A model generated the notes under the pieces. The model saw only the letters and a program-made list of their open reading frames with translations, was not told the origin of the DNA and made no database searches. DNA of 64,000 nucleotides. Source: Noviherbaspirillum aerium. GTDB lineage: Bacteria > Pseudomonadota > Gammaproteobacteria > Burkholderiales > Burkholderiaceae_D. The translations under genes and the position numbers were made by a program. The DNA lies in NCBI RefSeq assembly GCF_008929045.1, contig NZ_VFAH01000005.1:124001-188000 (forward strand), given 5' to 3'. Every line of letters starts with the position of its first letter. The stretch's first letter is position 1. Shown one piece after another: positions 9,861-18,656 of the stretch.

Positions 9861-10952
9861 CTAGGCTCCAATCACGCGGTTGCGTCCCGCCTGCTTGGCC
9901 TTGTAGAGGGCCTGGTCCGCGCGCGCGACCAGCCTTTGCGCGGCGGCTTCCACACCTTCTCTGGCCATCTGGGCTTCCAGCGCCGCCACGCCCAGCGATA
10001 CCGTCACATCGAGCTTGTCGCCGTTGATCAGCATGACGGGATGTTCCGCGATCCCGAGCCGGATGCGCTCGGCCACATTGACGGCATCGGCCTGCTCGGT
10101 ATCGATCAGCAGCACGATGAATTCCTCGCCGCCGAAGCGGCCCAGCGCATCGCTCAGGCGCAGCTCCGCCTTGATCCGCCCCGCCACGCTGCGCAGCACT
10201 TCATCTCCGGCCTGGTGACCAATGCGGTCATTGATCCGCTTGAAGTGGTCGATGTCGATGTACATGCAGGTCAGTGCGTATCCCTGCCGCCGGGAGCGGC
10301 CGATCTCTTCCAGCAGCCGGCGCTCGATATAGCGGCGGTTGTTGACGCCGGTGAGTGGATCCGTCAGGCCGATGTGCTTGAGACGCTCGGTGTTGATGAC
10401 GTTTTCGACGCAGATGGCGACGATCGAGGCGAGGTGCGCGATGAACTCCGTGCTCAGGTTCGGCGCAAAGCGCGCCGCGTCTGCACTGCCAAGGTTCATG
10501 CTGCCGATCAGCCGGCCATGCCGTATCAGGGGCAGTACCGCCACGCTGGCCGGCGGGGTGATCGGTTCGGGAAACATGCAGCCGTGCAGCTGCTCGACAT
10601 AGGTGCCAAGTACCGGTCTGGCAAGGCGTTCCGCCAGTTCGCCGAATTCGGATTCTTCCTGCAGAAACAACAGGTGCGGCAATTCGGTCAGGCGGATATC
10701 GAGGTCGACCAGGATGCGGCGGATATCGTAATCCGGGTCGAGCAGGGACAGGGTAACGACTTCGAGCCCGGCAGATGTCGCGAAGGTATGGAACACCGTG
10801 TCGAGCAATTCGCGAAAGCTGTCGGCCGAGATGAATTGCAGATCGAAAGCCTGATGCCGCTGCAGGATGTCCTGATTCTGCTGCGCCTGTGCCAATAGCT
10901 GCGCCAGCTGCTCGCGCAGCCTCCGGTTTTCAAGCACCAGATCTTGCATCAT
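9861..10952 (-). CDS. Diguanylate cyclase with N-terminal DUF484/GAF-like sensor domain
   Basis: Predicted to make c-di-GMP. It has 363 residues: an N-terminal coiled coil (LENRRLREQLAQLLAQAQQ), a GAF/DUF484-like domain (about residues 35-190), then a GGDEF domain with DPLTGVNNRR and the active-site loop GGEEF. An RLSD motif lies five residues before GGEEF, matching the RxxD inhibitory I-site, so product inhibition is expected. There is no membrane segment or signal peptide, so it is cytoplasmic. It converges on the ferredoxin gene. The input signal is unknown. Confidence 0.9.
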   Translation of the reverse strand: MMQDLVLENRRLREQLAQLLAQAQQNQDILQRHQAFDLQFISADSFRELLDTVFHTFATSAGLEVVTLSLLDPDYDIRRILVDLDIRLTELPHLLFLQEESEFGELAERLARPVLGTYVEQLHGCMFPEPITPPASVAVLPLIRHGRLIGSMNLGSADAARFAPNLSTEFIAHLASIVAICVENVINTERLKHIGLTDPLTGVNNRRYIERRLLEEIGRSRRQGYALTCMYIDIDHFKRINDRIGHQAGDEVLRSVAGRIKAELRLSDALGRFGGEEFIVLLIDTEQADAVNVAERIRLGIAEHPVMLINGDKLDVTVSLGVAALEAQMAREGVEAAAQRLVARADQALYKAKQAGRNRVIGA

Positions 10953-11132
10953 TGGCGAAGCTCCCTGTCAGGGCTATGGCATGGTAAGGCCGCGTCCGAA
11001 ATATTTCCGCATGGTATCGCGCTATGCCCGAGGCCACAAGGCTTCGGCACGGCGGAGACTGGAGCCGATTGCGGGCGGGCGTAAGGAAGAATCGGTTTGT
11101 CTTGGGACGCAGGGCAAGGCGGGAGACGCGCC

Positions 11133-11148
11133 GTGTGGCGGGCCACAC
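11133..11148. repeat. 16-bp palindrome GTGTGGC-GG-GCCACAC region
   Basis: A GTGTGGC / GCCACAC inverted repeat with a 2-base centre. It lies in the 270-base gap between the MOSC gene and the upstream end of the diguanylate cyclase, where no convincing gene was seen. It could be a protein-binding site for the cyclase promoter or chance in GC-rich DNA. Confidence 0.35.
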
Positions 11149-11222
11149 CAGCGACGATCAACGCTACCTTGCGCCAAGCCAGGCCGAAACGACCTTATAT
11201 TCATCCGCAATCCGTTCTATGG

Positions 11223-12074
11223 CTAGAACGCCAGCGCAAGGCCGACCTCCTGGCCGACCTTCAGCAACTGGCCTTCGCCTTCGAGCAGGATGCTGTTCAT
11301 GCCGAAGGTAATCCCGCCGTCGACCCGCGGGTTGGCGCGATAAACCTGGAGGACATCGAGCGGATCCGGTCCGAATTCGCCCGTCGACTGGTCAATTGAG
11401 GGCATCGGGCAGCGCGGGCACGGCTTGACCGGCTTGAGCACCGCGTTGCCGATATTGAACGATTCGGCATAATCTTCTTCGAAGGCCTCGATACCGGCGA
11501 TGACGATGTTCGGCCTGAAGCGATTCATCGGCAATGCGGCGCGCCCCTGGGCCTGCAGCTTGCCGTTCAGGTCGTCGAGCGAGGCCTGCGAAATCACCAG
11601 CAGCGGATAGCCGTCTGAAAACAGGGTGGGCGCCTCGACGCCATTGGTCCATTTCGCGTTCGCGAGGCGCTTGGCTTCGGCATGGAAACGTACCAGACGG
11701 CAGGGCACGCCGAGGAATTTCGAGAACCAGGTAGCCGTCACTTCGTCGCAGTCATAGGCCTGCACGGCGTCATCCCAGACCTTGACGGTCAAGGTCTCTT
11801 CTTCTTCCGGGTCGGGCAGGCCGAGAGGCACTTCCAGGCGCAGCATGCCCGGCGCGCGCAGTTCCAGCGTATCGGCCTTGATCCGCGGCGTGATCAGCGC
11901 CATTTTAGGAAAGTCGCGCTGCGTCATGAAGTTTCCCTGCGCATCGACCACCATCCATTCGCGATCGTAGATGTGCTCGCTCATCAGGCCGGCTGCGGTC
12001 ACGGTGGCCTCGCGCAGCGAGATGCCGGCGCAGGACTTGATCGGGTACAGGTTCAGTTCGGTAAGGATCGGCAT
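11223..12074 (-). CDS. MOSC domain-containing protein (YcbX-like)
   Basis: It has an N-terminal beta-barrel domain (MPILTELNLYPIKSCAGISL) followed by a MOSC domain. MOSC proteins bind molybdenum cofactor and reduce N-hydroxylated substrates (YcbX, mARC). The product is 283 residues. The conserved MOSC Cys is probably the one in VKPCPRCPMPSID, and the motif FRPNIVI is present. The start used is the MPILTELN Met; a longer frame exists but lacks family similarity. It stands alone on the minus strand after ychF. The substrate is unknown. Confidence 0.88.
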   Translation of the reverse strand: MPILTELNLYPIKSCAGISLREATVTAAGLMSEHIYDREWMVVDAQGNFMTQRDFPKMALITPRIKADTLELRAPGMLRLEVPLGLPDPEEEETLTVKVWDDAVQAYDCDEVTATWFSKFLGVPCRLVRFHAEAKRLANAKWTNGVEAPTLFSDGYPLLVISQASLDDLNGKLQAQGRAALPMNRFRPNIVIAGIEAFEEDYAESFNIGNAVLKPVKPCPRCPMPSIDQSTGEFGPDPLDVLQVYRANPRVDGGITFGMNSILLEGEGQLLKVGQEVGLALAF

Positions 12075-12185
12075 GGGGGCGAGTAGTGCTAGGGCTGATG
12101 GAACGGATAGGGCCTGCTGCGGCGACCGCACCGGACAGGCTGTATCTCAGCCCGCCGGGCGGTTCGCCGAAATATCAGGCGTTGG

Positions 12186-13277
12186 TCAGACGTTGAACAG
12201 GAAGTTCAGCACGTCGCCATCCTTGACGACATACTCCTTGCCTTCGGCGCGCATCTTGCCCGCTTCCTTCGCGCCTTGTTCTCCCTTGAACGCGATGAAG
12301 TCTTCAAAGGAAATGGTCTGCGCGCGGATGAAGCCGCGTTCGAAGTCGGTATGGATCACGCCGGCCGCCTGCGGTGCGGTGGCGCCCACGGGAACCGTCC
12401 AGGCGCGGACTTCCTTGACGCCGGCGGTAAAGTAGGTCTGCAGGCCGAGCAGCTTGAATCCGGCGCGGATGAGGCGGTCCAGGCCGGGTTCTTCCATGCC
12501 CATGTCGGCGAGGAAGGCGCCCTTGTCTTCATCTTCCAGGTCGGCGATTTCAGCTTCGATGGCAGCGCAGATGGCAACGATGGGCGCGTTCTGTTCCTTC
12601 GCATAGGCGCTCAGCTGGTCGAGCAGCGGGTTGTTGGTGAAACCCGTGTCCGAGACGTTGGCGACGTACATGGCCGGCTTGGCGGTGATCAGGCAGAGCG
12701 GCTTGATCAGTTCCATTTCCTCGGCGTCCAGACCCATTGCCCGTACCGGCTTGGCATCGTTGAGTTCCGGCAGGATGCGTTCAAGCAACGTCACCAGCTT
12801 GACCGCATCCTTGTCACCCGACTTGGCTTTCTTGTTTTCGCGGTGTACGGCCTTCTCGACGGTGCCCATGTCGGCCAGCGCCAGCTCGGTCTGGATCACG
12901 GCGATATCGTCAAGCGGGCTGACCTTGCCTGCCACGTGCACGACGTTCGGGTCCTCGAAGCAGCGCACCACGTTGACAATGGCGTCGGTCTCGCGGATGT
13001 GGGCGAGGAACTGGTTGCCCAGGCCTTCCCCCTTGGAAGCGCCGGCAACAAGGCCCGCGATGTCGACGAATTCGACCACGGCCGGCACGATGCGCTCCGG
13101 CTTGACGATTTCCGCAAGCTGCTTGAGGCGGGGATCCGGCACTTCGACGATGCCGACGTTGGGTTCGATGGTGCAGAAGGGATAATTTTCCGCAGCGATG
13201 CCCGCTTTGGTCAGCGCGTTGAACAGGGTGGATTTGCCGACGTTAGGCAGGCCGACGATGCCGCATTTGAGACTCAT
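12186..13277 (-). CDS. ychF: Redox-regulated ATPase YchF (Obg-family)
   Basis: A universally conserved P-loop protein linked to ribosomes and oxidative stress. It is 363 residues, the family length. G1 is [16 protein letters not shown]3 is [16 protein letters not shown], and the TGS domain is C-terminal ([19 protein letters not shown]). As in the family, the canonical NKxD is replaced, giving ATP preference. It is downstream of the patatin-like gene and pth on the same strand; pth-ychF linkage is common in proteobacteria. Confidence 0.97.
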   Translation of the reverse strand: MSLKCGIVGLPNVGKSTLFNALTKAGIAAENYPFCTIEPNVGIVEVPDPRLKQLAEIVKPERIVPAVVEFVDIAGLVAGASKGEGLGNQFLAHIRETDAIVNVVRCFEDPNVVHVAGKVSPLDDIAVIQTELALADMGTVEKAVHRENKKAKSGDKDAVKLVTLLERILPELNDAKPVRAMGLDAEEMELIKPLCLITAKPAMYVANVSDTGFTNNPLLDQLSAYAKEQNAPIVAICAAIEAEIADLEDEDKGAFLADMGMEEPGLDRLIRAGFKLLGLQTYFTAGVKEVRAWTVPVGATAPQAAGVIHTDFERGFIRAQTISFEDFIAFKGEQGAKEAGKMRAEGKEYVVKDGDVLNFLFNV

Positions 13278-13347
13278 GATGTGTACTTCGCTAAGTATAT
13301 GAATTAACCCGGTATTTTACCGTAGCCTGTTGCTTGCCAAGCGTGTG

Positions 13348-14442
13348 TCATAGCGGCCGGACCAGGGCGGGGTCCGGTTTTTCGATGAAGCTTGCCAGAG
13401 CGTCACGCAGGCGTTCGCCTTCGCTGATGGCCAGCTTCCAGTTGCGAATGCGGGCGGCATGATTCAGGCCGTAGTAATGAAAGTCATTGCGGTCAGGCAG
13501 CTTTCCCAGAGGCAGGGTCTGCAGGAACGACTGCGATGGCGAGAGCAGGATGACATTTTCCAGCCAGTCGCGATTCGGCCCCCGATGCACGCGCCGCCAC
13601 GGCAAGGACTTGTCCAGCCAGCCGGGCACGATATGGTCGGTGAAATGCGGATAGAGGACCAGGCCTCCCTCCGGATTGTGCGCGATCCGGGAATACGGCA
13701 GCGCGAGGTGGTAATCGATCAGGCCGCCGTCCCAATAAGTGCCGGCGGGCGCCCCGGGTATGTCGCGCACCGGCTCCATGGTAAAGGGCAGCGTGCCGGA
13801 CGCCAGCAACGCGGAATGCAGGTTTTCCGGCGAGAGAGGGGCGAACCGGGTGTCGAAGGCGTCGAATTTCGCCTTGAGCCAGAAGGCGGGATCGCGCTGG
13901 TCGCCGACGATCACGCGGGCAAGATGGCGGGCAAGTTCCGAGCGCGAGGTCAGGTTGCCAAGGACCGCAAGGCCGAAACCGGCGCCGATGCCAAACCGGC
14001 GGCTGGGCGTCTTCAGCAGGCCGCGCCCCCGGGAAACCAGGATCTGCAGCCGGTGCAACGGGTGGGAAGCCACTGCTTCCTCCTGGCCGTCGAGCAGACC
14101 GGCAAGAACCTTGTTGCAAGTCTCTGTCACATACGCCGCCGACGGACGGCGCGGATAGCTTTGTTCGCAATACAGATCCGCCAGGCGCTCAAATGCCGCC
14201 ACCGGCTCGGGATGGCAGGCTGCGGCCATGCGCCAGGCGCCGATGGATGCGCCGATCAGGGTGCGTTCGCGCGGCGCGGATGGCAGCCAGCTGCCGAACA
14301 GCCATTGGTCAAGCTTTTGCAGGATCAGTCCCTTGGGGCCGCCTGCGGCGCCGGGAACGATGGCCACATCCTGGGCGCGCAATCCATGCGTACGCAGATG
14401 CGACAATGCCTTTGTGCCCGCATGGATGACCAGCGGGTTCAT
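13348..14442 (-). CDS. Patatin-like phospholipase family protein
   Basis: A predicted acyl hydrolase of 364 residues. The nucleophile elbow is GASIGAW (GxSxG, within about the first 80 residues). The catalytic Asp is probably that of DGGLIDYH, matching the Ser-Asp dyad of patatins, and an oxyanion-type Gly-rich stretch (GAAGGPKG) precedes the elbow. No signal peptide is evident. The start used gives a 4-base ATGA overlap with the pth stop, implying translational coupling. This is an uncommon partner for pth. The substrate is unknown. Confidence 0.85.
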   Translation of the reverse strand: MNPLVIHAGTKALSHLRTHGLRAQDVAIVPGAAGGPKGLILQKLDQWLFGSWLPSAPRERTLIGASIGAWRMAAACHPEPVAAFERLADLYCEQSYPRRPSAAYVTETCNKVLAGLLDGQEEAVASHPLHRLQILVSRGRGLLKTPSRRFGIGAGFGLAVLGNLTSRSELARHLARVIVGDQRDPAFWLKAKFDAFDTRFAPLSPENLHSALLASGTLPFTMEPVRDIPGAPAGTYWDGGLIDYHLALPYSRIAHNPEGGLVLYPHFTDHIVPGWLDKSLPWRRVHRGPNRDWLENVILLSPSQSFLQTLPLGKLPDRNDFHYYGLNHAARIRNWKLAISEGERLRDALASFIEKPDPALVRPL

Positions 14443-15014
14443 TTCGCGGAATGCAGCTTCATCATCGCCGCTTCGAACTTGCCTTCGCAAAGCATGGGAA
14501 TGACATCGATGCTCTTGCTGATGGCTTCATCGATCAGCGGCTGCTCGTCCTTGCGCGGACGATGCAGCACGAAGTCGACCACCGGTTGCTGCAGGTTCAA
14601 CGTGCGCGGATGGCCGATGCCGATACGCAGGCGCCAATAATCCTGGGTGCCGAGTGCCGCGGTAATGTCCTTCAATCCGTTGTGCCCCCCGGAAGAACCG
14701 CCCTTCTTGATTTTTGCCGCTCCCGGTGGCAGGTCAAGCTCGTCGTGGACGACGAGAATGTCATCGGCCGCGATCTTGTAGAAGCGCGCCAACGCGCCGA
14801 CGGACTGGCCGGAACGGTTCATGAATGTCTGGGGTTCGAGCAGCCAGACTTCCTGGCCCGCAATGCTGGTTTTCGCGGCGAGGGCGTTGTAACGCGACTC
14901 TCGCGTCAACCGGCTTCCGGCCAGCTGGTCAACCAGCCAGAAGCCGGCGTTGTGGCGTGTCTGTTCATATTCGGGGCCCGGGTTTCCGAGACCAACAATC
15001 AGGCGGATAGGCAT
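14439..15014 (-). CDS. pth: Peptidyl-tRNA hydrolase
   Basis: Cleaves peptidyl-tRNA released from stalled ribosomes. The 191 residues match the family. It contains [20 protein letters not shown] with the catalytic His of TRHNAG, then [11 protein letters not shown] and [26 protein letters not shown], the tRNA-binding stretch. It sits in the usual place after rplY and before ychF, with a patatin-like gene inserted and overlapping its stop. Confidence 0.97.
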   Translation of the reverse strand: MPIRLIVGLGNPGPEYEQTRHNAGFWLVDQLAGSRLTRESRYNALAAKTSIAGQEVWLLEPQTFMNRSGQSVGALARFYKIAADDILVVHDELDLPPGAAKIKKGGSSGGHNGLKDITAALGTQDYWRLRIGIGHPRTLNLQQPVVDFVLHRPRKDEQPLIDEAISKSIDVIPMLCEGKFEAAMMKLHSAK

Positions 15015-15185
15015 GCTTCGGGGCGCTCATGTCGTCGATCGGGTTCTGACGGCACGTCGGCGCGGAATGAAAAGTGCGATTATCGGGGAAGTCGGCTGCG
15101 ATCGTCCAATGCAATCAGCCGAGGATGAAGGACAGGCATCCGGATAAATACACTGCGGATTCAAGCGGTGGAAATATCGGGAGAA

Positions 15186-15217
15186 ACAAAAAACCCTGCC
15201 GCAAGGGCAGGGTTTTC
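15186..15217 (-). terminator. Rho-independent terminator after rplY
   Basis: A CCCTGCC / GGCAGGG stem with a 5-base loop, extended by A:T pairs and giving a T-rich run on the minus strand. It lies 20 bases past the rplY stop. Confidence 0.85.
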
Positions 15218-15236
15218 TTGATACGGCAATAGCCGA

Positions 15237-15839
15237 TTACTTCGCTTCGCCTGCGGCAGCGTCGTCAGCCGAAACCTGGCCGGCGGGGATGCTTGCGGTT
15301 GCGATGGTCGGATTGTCCTGGCCATGCAGCACTGCAGTAACGCCGTTCGGCAGCTTGATATCGGACAGGTGAACCGATGCGCCTGCTTCGACATTGGACA
15401 GGTCGACTTCGACGAACTCGGGAAGGTCGCCGGGCAGGCAGCTTACGTCGAGTTCGTTCATCACGTGGCTGATCACTGCGCTGGACAGCTTGACGGCCGG
15501 CGAGATTTCAGCGTTCACGAAGTGCAGCGGCACCTTGACGTGGATCTTCTGGTTCTGGTCAACGCGCTGGAAGTCAGCGTGCAGCACGAGCTGTTTGAAT
15601 GCGTGCACCTGGAAGTCGCGCAGCAGGACTTTCTCGACCTTGCCATCGATTTCCATGTCGAGGATCGAGGAATGGAATGCCTCTTTCTTCAGGGCGTGGA
15701 ACAGCGCGTTGTGATCGAGAGCGATAGCGACCGGTGCAGCCGTGCCACCATAGATGATGCCCGGTGTCTGGCCAGCATTGCGCAGGCGGCGGCTCGCTCC
15801 GGACCCCTGCTCTTTGCGTGGGAATGCAACAACTTTCAT
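15237..15839 (-). CDS. rplY: 50S ribosomal protein L25/general stress protein Ctc
   Basis: Binds 5S rRNA. The 200-residue product is the long two-domain (TL5/Ctc) form: an L25 domain (MKVVAFPRK to about residue 95) plus a C-terminal beta domain ending in an acidic, Ala-rich tail. The start used has a GGAG site 9 bases upstream; an upstream in-frame extension is rejected. It follows prs, separated by a terminator-like hairpin, and leads into pth. Confidence 0.96.
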   Translation of the reverse strand: MKVVAFPRKEQGSGASRRLRNAGQTPGIIYGGTAAPVAIALDHNALFHALKKEAFHSSILDMEIDGKVEKVLLRDFQVHAFKQLVLHADFQRVDQNQKIHVKVPLHFVNAEISPAVKLSSAVISHVMNELDVSCLPGDLPEFVEVDLSNVEAGASVHLSDIKLPNGVTAVLHGQDNPTIATASIPAGQVSADDAAAGEAK

Positions 15840-15901
15840 TTTTATACTCCAGTAATAGCAAGGCAATGCCTTGCGTTGACGTTCCCCGCGACCAGGGAAC
15901 G

Positions 15902-15930
15902 TAAAAACCTGCAACCCGTTCGGGTGCAGG
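15902..15930 (-). terminator. Terminator/attenuator between prs and rplY
   Basis: On the minus strand a CCTGC-ACCCG / CGGGT-GCAGG type stem with one bulge is followed by TTTTT. It would end prs transcripts, or act as an attenuator controlling read-through into rplY. A second hairpin (ACGTTCCC / GGGAACGT) follows within the rplY leader. Confidence 0.7.
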
Positions 15931-15989
15931 GAAATTCCGAGCGCTTAGCGCTTGATTGGTACTTGCTCTTGCGTGCTCTTGCCTGGCGC

Positions 15990-16940
15990 TTAGTCGATGA
16001 AGAGCGAACTGACGGAGTCGCCCTTGGTGATGCGCTTGAATGTTTCGGCCAGCAGTTCCGCGGCGGTCAGCTGGCGGATCTTCGGGCAAGCCCTGGCAGC
16101 GGCGGTCAGCGGAATGGTGTCGGTGACGACCAGTTCATCAAGCGGGGAGGTGGCAATGCGCTCGATGGCCGGGCCCGACAGTACCGGATGGGTACAGTAG
16201 GCAACCACCTTCTTCGCGCCGCGCTCCTTCAGCACTTCGGCCGCCTTGGTCAGGGTGCCGGCGGTATCGACCATGTCATCCATGATGACGCAGTTGCGGC
16301 CTTCGACTTCACCGATGATGTGCATCACTTCGGAGACATTCGCCTTCGGACGGCGCTTGTCGATGATGGCGAGGTCGCAGTTCAGGCGCTTTGCCAGCGC
16401 ACGGGCGCGTACCACGCCGCCGACGTCAGGCGACACGACCAGCAGGTCGTCATAGCTTTTTGCCACCAGGTCGGACAGCAGGATGGGGGATGCGTAAATA
16501 TTGTCGACGGGGATATCGAAGAAGCCTTGAATCTGGTCGGCATGCAGATCCATGATCAGGACGCGCTCGACTCCGGCCTGCTGCAGCATGTTGGCAACCA
16601 CCTTGGCGGAGATCGCGACACGGGCGGAACGCGGGCGGCGGTCCTGGCGCGCATAGCCGAAGTAGGGGATCGCTGCGGTGATACGGCCTGCCGATGCGCG
16701 CTTGAGAGCGTCGACCATCAGCATGATTTCCATCAGGCTGTCATTCGTGGGAGCGCAGGTCGACTGCAGAACGAACACATCCTTGCCGCGGACGTTTTCG
16801 TTGATTTCCACCATCACTTCACCGTCGGAGAACTTGGAGACGACAGCCTTGCCCAGCGGGATGCCAAGCTGCTTGGCCACTCCCGCGGCCAGCTCCGGGT
16901 TTGCGTTGCCGGTAAAGACCATCAGGTTTTCAAGCGCCAT
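15990..16940 (-). CDS. prs: Ribose-phosphate pyrophosphokinase (PRPP synthetase)
   Basis: Makes PRPP from ribose-5-phosphate and ATP for nucleotide, His, Trp and NAD synthesis. The 316 residues match class I enzymes. Motifs include the early [14 protein letters not shown], the Mg/ATP site [33 protein letters not shown] and the PRPP loop [10 protein letters not shown]. It is placed after ispE and tRNA-Gln, the classic order in beta- and gamma-proteobacteria. Confidence 0.98.
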   Translation of the reverse strand: MALENLMVFTGNANPELAAGVAKQLGIPLGKAVVSKFSDGEVMVEINENVRGKDVFVLQSTCAPTNDSLMEIMLMVDALKRASAGRITAAIPYFGYARQDRRPRSARVAISAKVVANMLQQAGVERVLIMDLHADQIQGFFDIPVDNIYASPILLSDLVAKSYDDLLVVSPDVGGVVRARALAKRLNCDLAIIDKRRPKANVSEVMHIIGEVEGRNCVIMDDMVDTAGTLTKAAEVLKERGAKKVVAYCTHPVLSGPAIERIATSPLDELVVTDTIPLTAAARACPKIRQLTAAELLAETFKRITKGDSVSSLFID

Positions 16941-16977
16941 GGAACACCTAGGTGAAAGATAGGGTTAAAAATTTGAA

Positions 16978-17019
16978 AAGCCGCCAAGGCTTTGACGTGT
17001 CGTCTTGCGTTGGCGGCTT
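16978..17019 (-). terminator. Hairpin between tRNA-Gln and prs
   Basis: A perfect 10-base inverted repeat AAGCCGCCAA / TTGGCGGCTT with a 22-base loop. On the minus strand it is followed by TT and a nearby A/T-rich stretch. It probably terminates or processes the tRNA transcript before prs; the long loop makes this less certain. Confidence 0.6.
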
Positions 17020-17039
17020 ATGGTTTCTTCTGTATTTAA

Positions 17040-17116
17040 TGGCAGAGGAGGAAGGATTCGAACCTTCGAATGCCGGAATCAAAATCCGGTGCCTTGACCA
17101 ACTTGGCGACTCCCCT
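17040..17116 (-). tRNA. glnU: tRNA-Gln (anticodon UUG)
   Basis: A 77-base cloverleaf including an encoded 3' CCA. The anticodon stem CCGGA/TCCGG encloses loop TTTTGAT, giving anticodon TTG (Gln). The T-arm has GGTTCGAATCC. The acceptor stem AGGGGAG/CTCCTCT closes with A1-U72 and one G-U wobble. It lies between ispE and prs, the usual position for this tRNA in related bacteria. The symbol is by analogy only. Confidence 0.96.
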
Positions 17117-17172
17117 ACGCAACCTGCTGCTCAGTGCTGCCGATGCCTTGGCAACATTGAACGAATTCTGAC

Positions 17173-18042
17173 CTACTCCTGACCCAGCAAATGCGAGAGC
17201 GGGTGATGCTCGATCGCTTGCGCCTTCCATGCTTTCCAGCTCGAAAGTCCGGTTTTTCGAACAGCCTGAAGAACTTCATCAGCTTCATGCTCTTGCGAAA
17301 AGGCGCAAAACACACATGCACCCGAACCAGTCATTCTTGCATCGCCATATTGTCGTAGCCATTGCAGTGCTTCGTCAATCGGCGGAAACAGCTTGGTCGC
17401 CACGACTTGCAGGTCGTTTTTCCCGAATTGATTTGTCGCTTCAGGAAAGTCCGTTATTCTGACGGCTTTCGTATCTCTTGTCAATTCCGGATCGGAAAAT
17501 ATCGCTGCGGTCGGAGAGACGATACCAGGTTCGATGACAATGTACCAAAGTTTGGGGGTATGAAGAGGCGTCAGTTCCTCTCCGATACCTTCGGCAAACG
17601 CATTGGTGCCGAAGATGAAGAAGGGCACGTCGGCGCCCAGGCGCACGCCGAGCTTCATCAATGCACGGCGGTCCAGTCCGGTTTGCCACAGGTGATTCAA
17701 CGCAATCAGCGTCGTTGCCGCATCGGAGGAGCCGCCTCCGAGGCCTCCGCCCATGGGCAAGAGTTTGTCGATGCCGATGTCTGCGCCAAGGGATGTGCCT
17801 GTCGCTGATTGCAGCAGGCGCGCGGCGCGCGTGATCAGATCTTCGTGCTCCGGAATTCCCGGCACCTCTGTCGTGCGACGTATCTCGCCGTCGGTGCGCA
17901 CCGTGAAATGCAGCATGTCGCCACGATCCAGCAGCTGGAATGCGGTCTGCAGCAAATGGTAGCCGTCGGCCCGGCGCCCGATCACATGCAGAAAAAGATT
18001 GAGTTTTGCGGGGGCCGGGCAGTTGTTCAGTGTTCTTGCCAT
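17173..18042 (-). CDS. ispE: 4-diphosphocytidyl-2-C-methyl-D-erythritol kinase
   Basis: The kinase of the MEP isoprenoid pathway, a GHMP-family member of 289 residues. It has PAPAKLNLFLHVIGRRADGYH at the N-terminus, the ATP loop PMGGGLGGGSSDAATTL and the C-terminal GSGACVFC motif. A much longer upstream frame exists, but the MARTLNNC start matches the family and lies inside the end of lolB (16-base overlap), so translation is coupled. tRNA-Gln and prs follow. Confidence 0.96.
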   Translation of the reverse strand: MARTLNNCPAPAKLNLFLHVIGRRADGYHLLQTAFQLLDRGDMLHFTVRTDGEIRRTTEVPGIPEHEDLITRAARLLQSATGTSLGADIGIDKLLPMGGGLGGGSSDAATTLIALNHLWQTGLDRRALMKLGVRLGADVPFFIFGTNAFAEGIGEELTPLHTPKLWYIVIEPGIVSPTAAIFSDPELTRDTKAVRITDFPEATNQFGKNDLQVVATKLFPPIDEALQWLRQYGDARMTGSGACVFCAFSQEHEADEVLQAVRKTGLSSWKAWKAQAIEHHPLSHLLGQE

Positions 18043-18656
18043 GAGTCGATTGCGATGCGGATGGAAACCTCGCCGGCCTGCTGGGTGTTGCGAACCAGGT
18101 CGATACGTTTTGGCCTTGCCTGCGGCGAGGAGGTGTCCGGCTGCCAGTTTGCATAGCGTATCCGCCAGCCGTCCCGGGTGGTGACCTCGCTTGCCTCCGG
18201 CGTGGCAACAAAACGCTGTCCGGAGGCGGAGTGCGCAATGCCCTGGAGCCATTCGCGCAGCCCGGCAACCGGCAAAGGCCAGCCGAGCGTCTGGGCAGTG
18301 AGTGCATCCACGTCGGCTGCACGCCGCACAGGCTGTCCGGCCTGGCTGAGGCTGGCGCCCTGCGGCGACACATCGATGATCGCAATGGTCTGCCCCAGCG
18401 GCGAGAGCAGGGTAATCCTGGTTTGCGAAGGCGCCTGCGTCCAGGTAAAGCTGCCATGCACCGCCTCTTCCTTCTGCGGCCCCTGGTAGCGAACGGACAG
18501 GCGTCCTCCCAGTTCAATATTCTCGGCAAGGCGGCGCTCGGCGGCTTGGGAAGCCACCGGTGCTGCGGACGGAAGCGGGGCAAGACTGCTGCAAGCGGCA
18601 AGCAGCGGCAGCAGCGCCACCGTCAGTGTGCGCTGCCAGTGAGGGAGCAATGTCAT
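18027..18656 (-). CDS. lolB: Outer membrane lipoprotein localization protein LolB
   Basis: Accepts lipoproteins from periplasmic LolA and inserts them into the outer membrane. The 209-residue product has a lipoprotein signal with lipobox LLAAC (Cys about 22). The LolB barrel features include GRLSVRYQGPQKEEAVHGSFTWTQ split by the usual loop, LPVAGLREWLQG and GWRIRYANWQ. It overlaps the TPR gene stop by 4 bases and ispE by 16, so the three are one operon. Confidence 0.94.
   Translation of the reverse strand: MTLLPHWQRTLTVALLPLLAACSSLAPLPSAAPVASQAAERRLAENIELGGRLSVRYQGPQKEEAVHGSFTWTQAPSQTRITLLSPLGQTIAIIDVSPQGASLSQAGQPVRRAADVDALTAQTLGWPLPVAGLREWLQGIAHSASGQRFVATPEASEVTTRDGWRIRYANWQPDTSSPQARPKRIDLVRNTQQAGEVSIRIAIDSWQEH

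Noticed and set aside
9936-10898. Long plus-strand frame opposite the first diguanylate cyclase
   Set aside because: Shadow; the GGEEF and I-site motifs are on the minus strand.
11133-11148. Short palindrome considered as a terminator
   Set aside because: No T-run on either strand and a 2-base centre, so kept only as a low-confidence repeat.
12276-13307. 343-codon plus-strand frame opposite ychF
   Set aside because: Shadow of a universally conserved gene.
15324-16955. 543-codon plus-strand frame across rplY and prs
   Set aside because: Crosses two conserved genes and their terminator; no domain resemblance.
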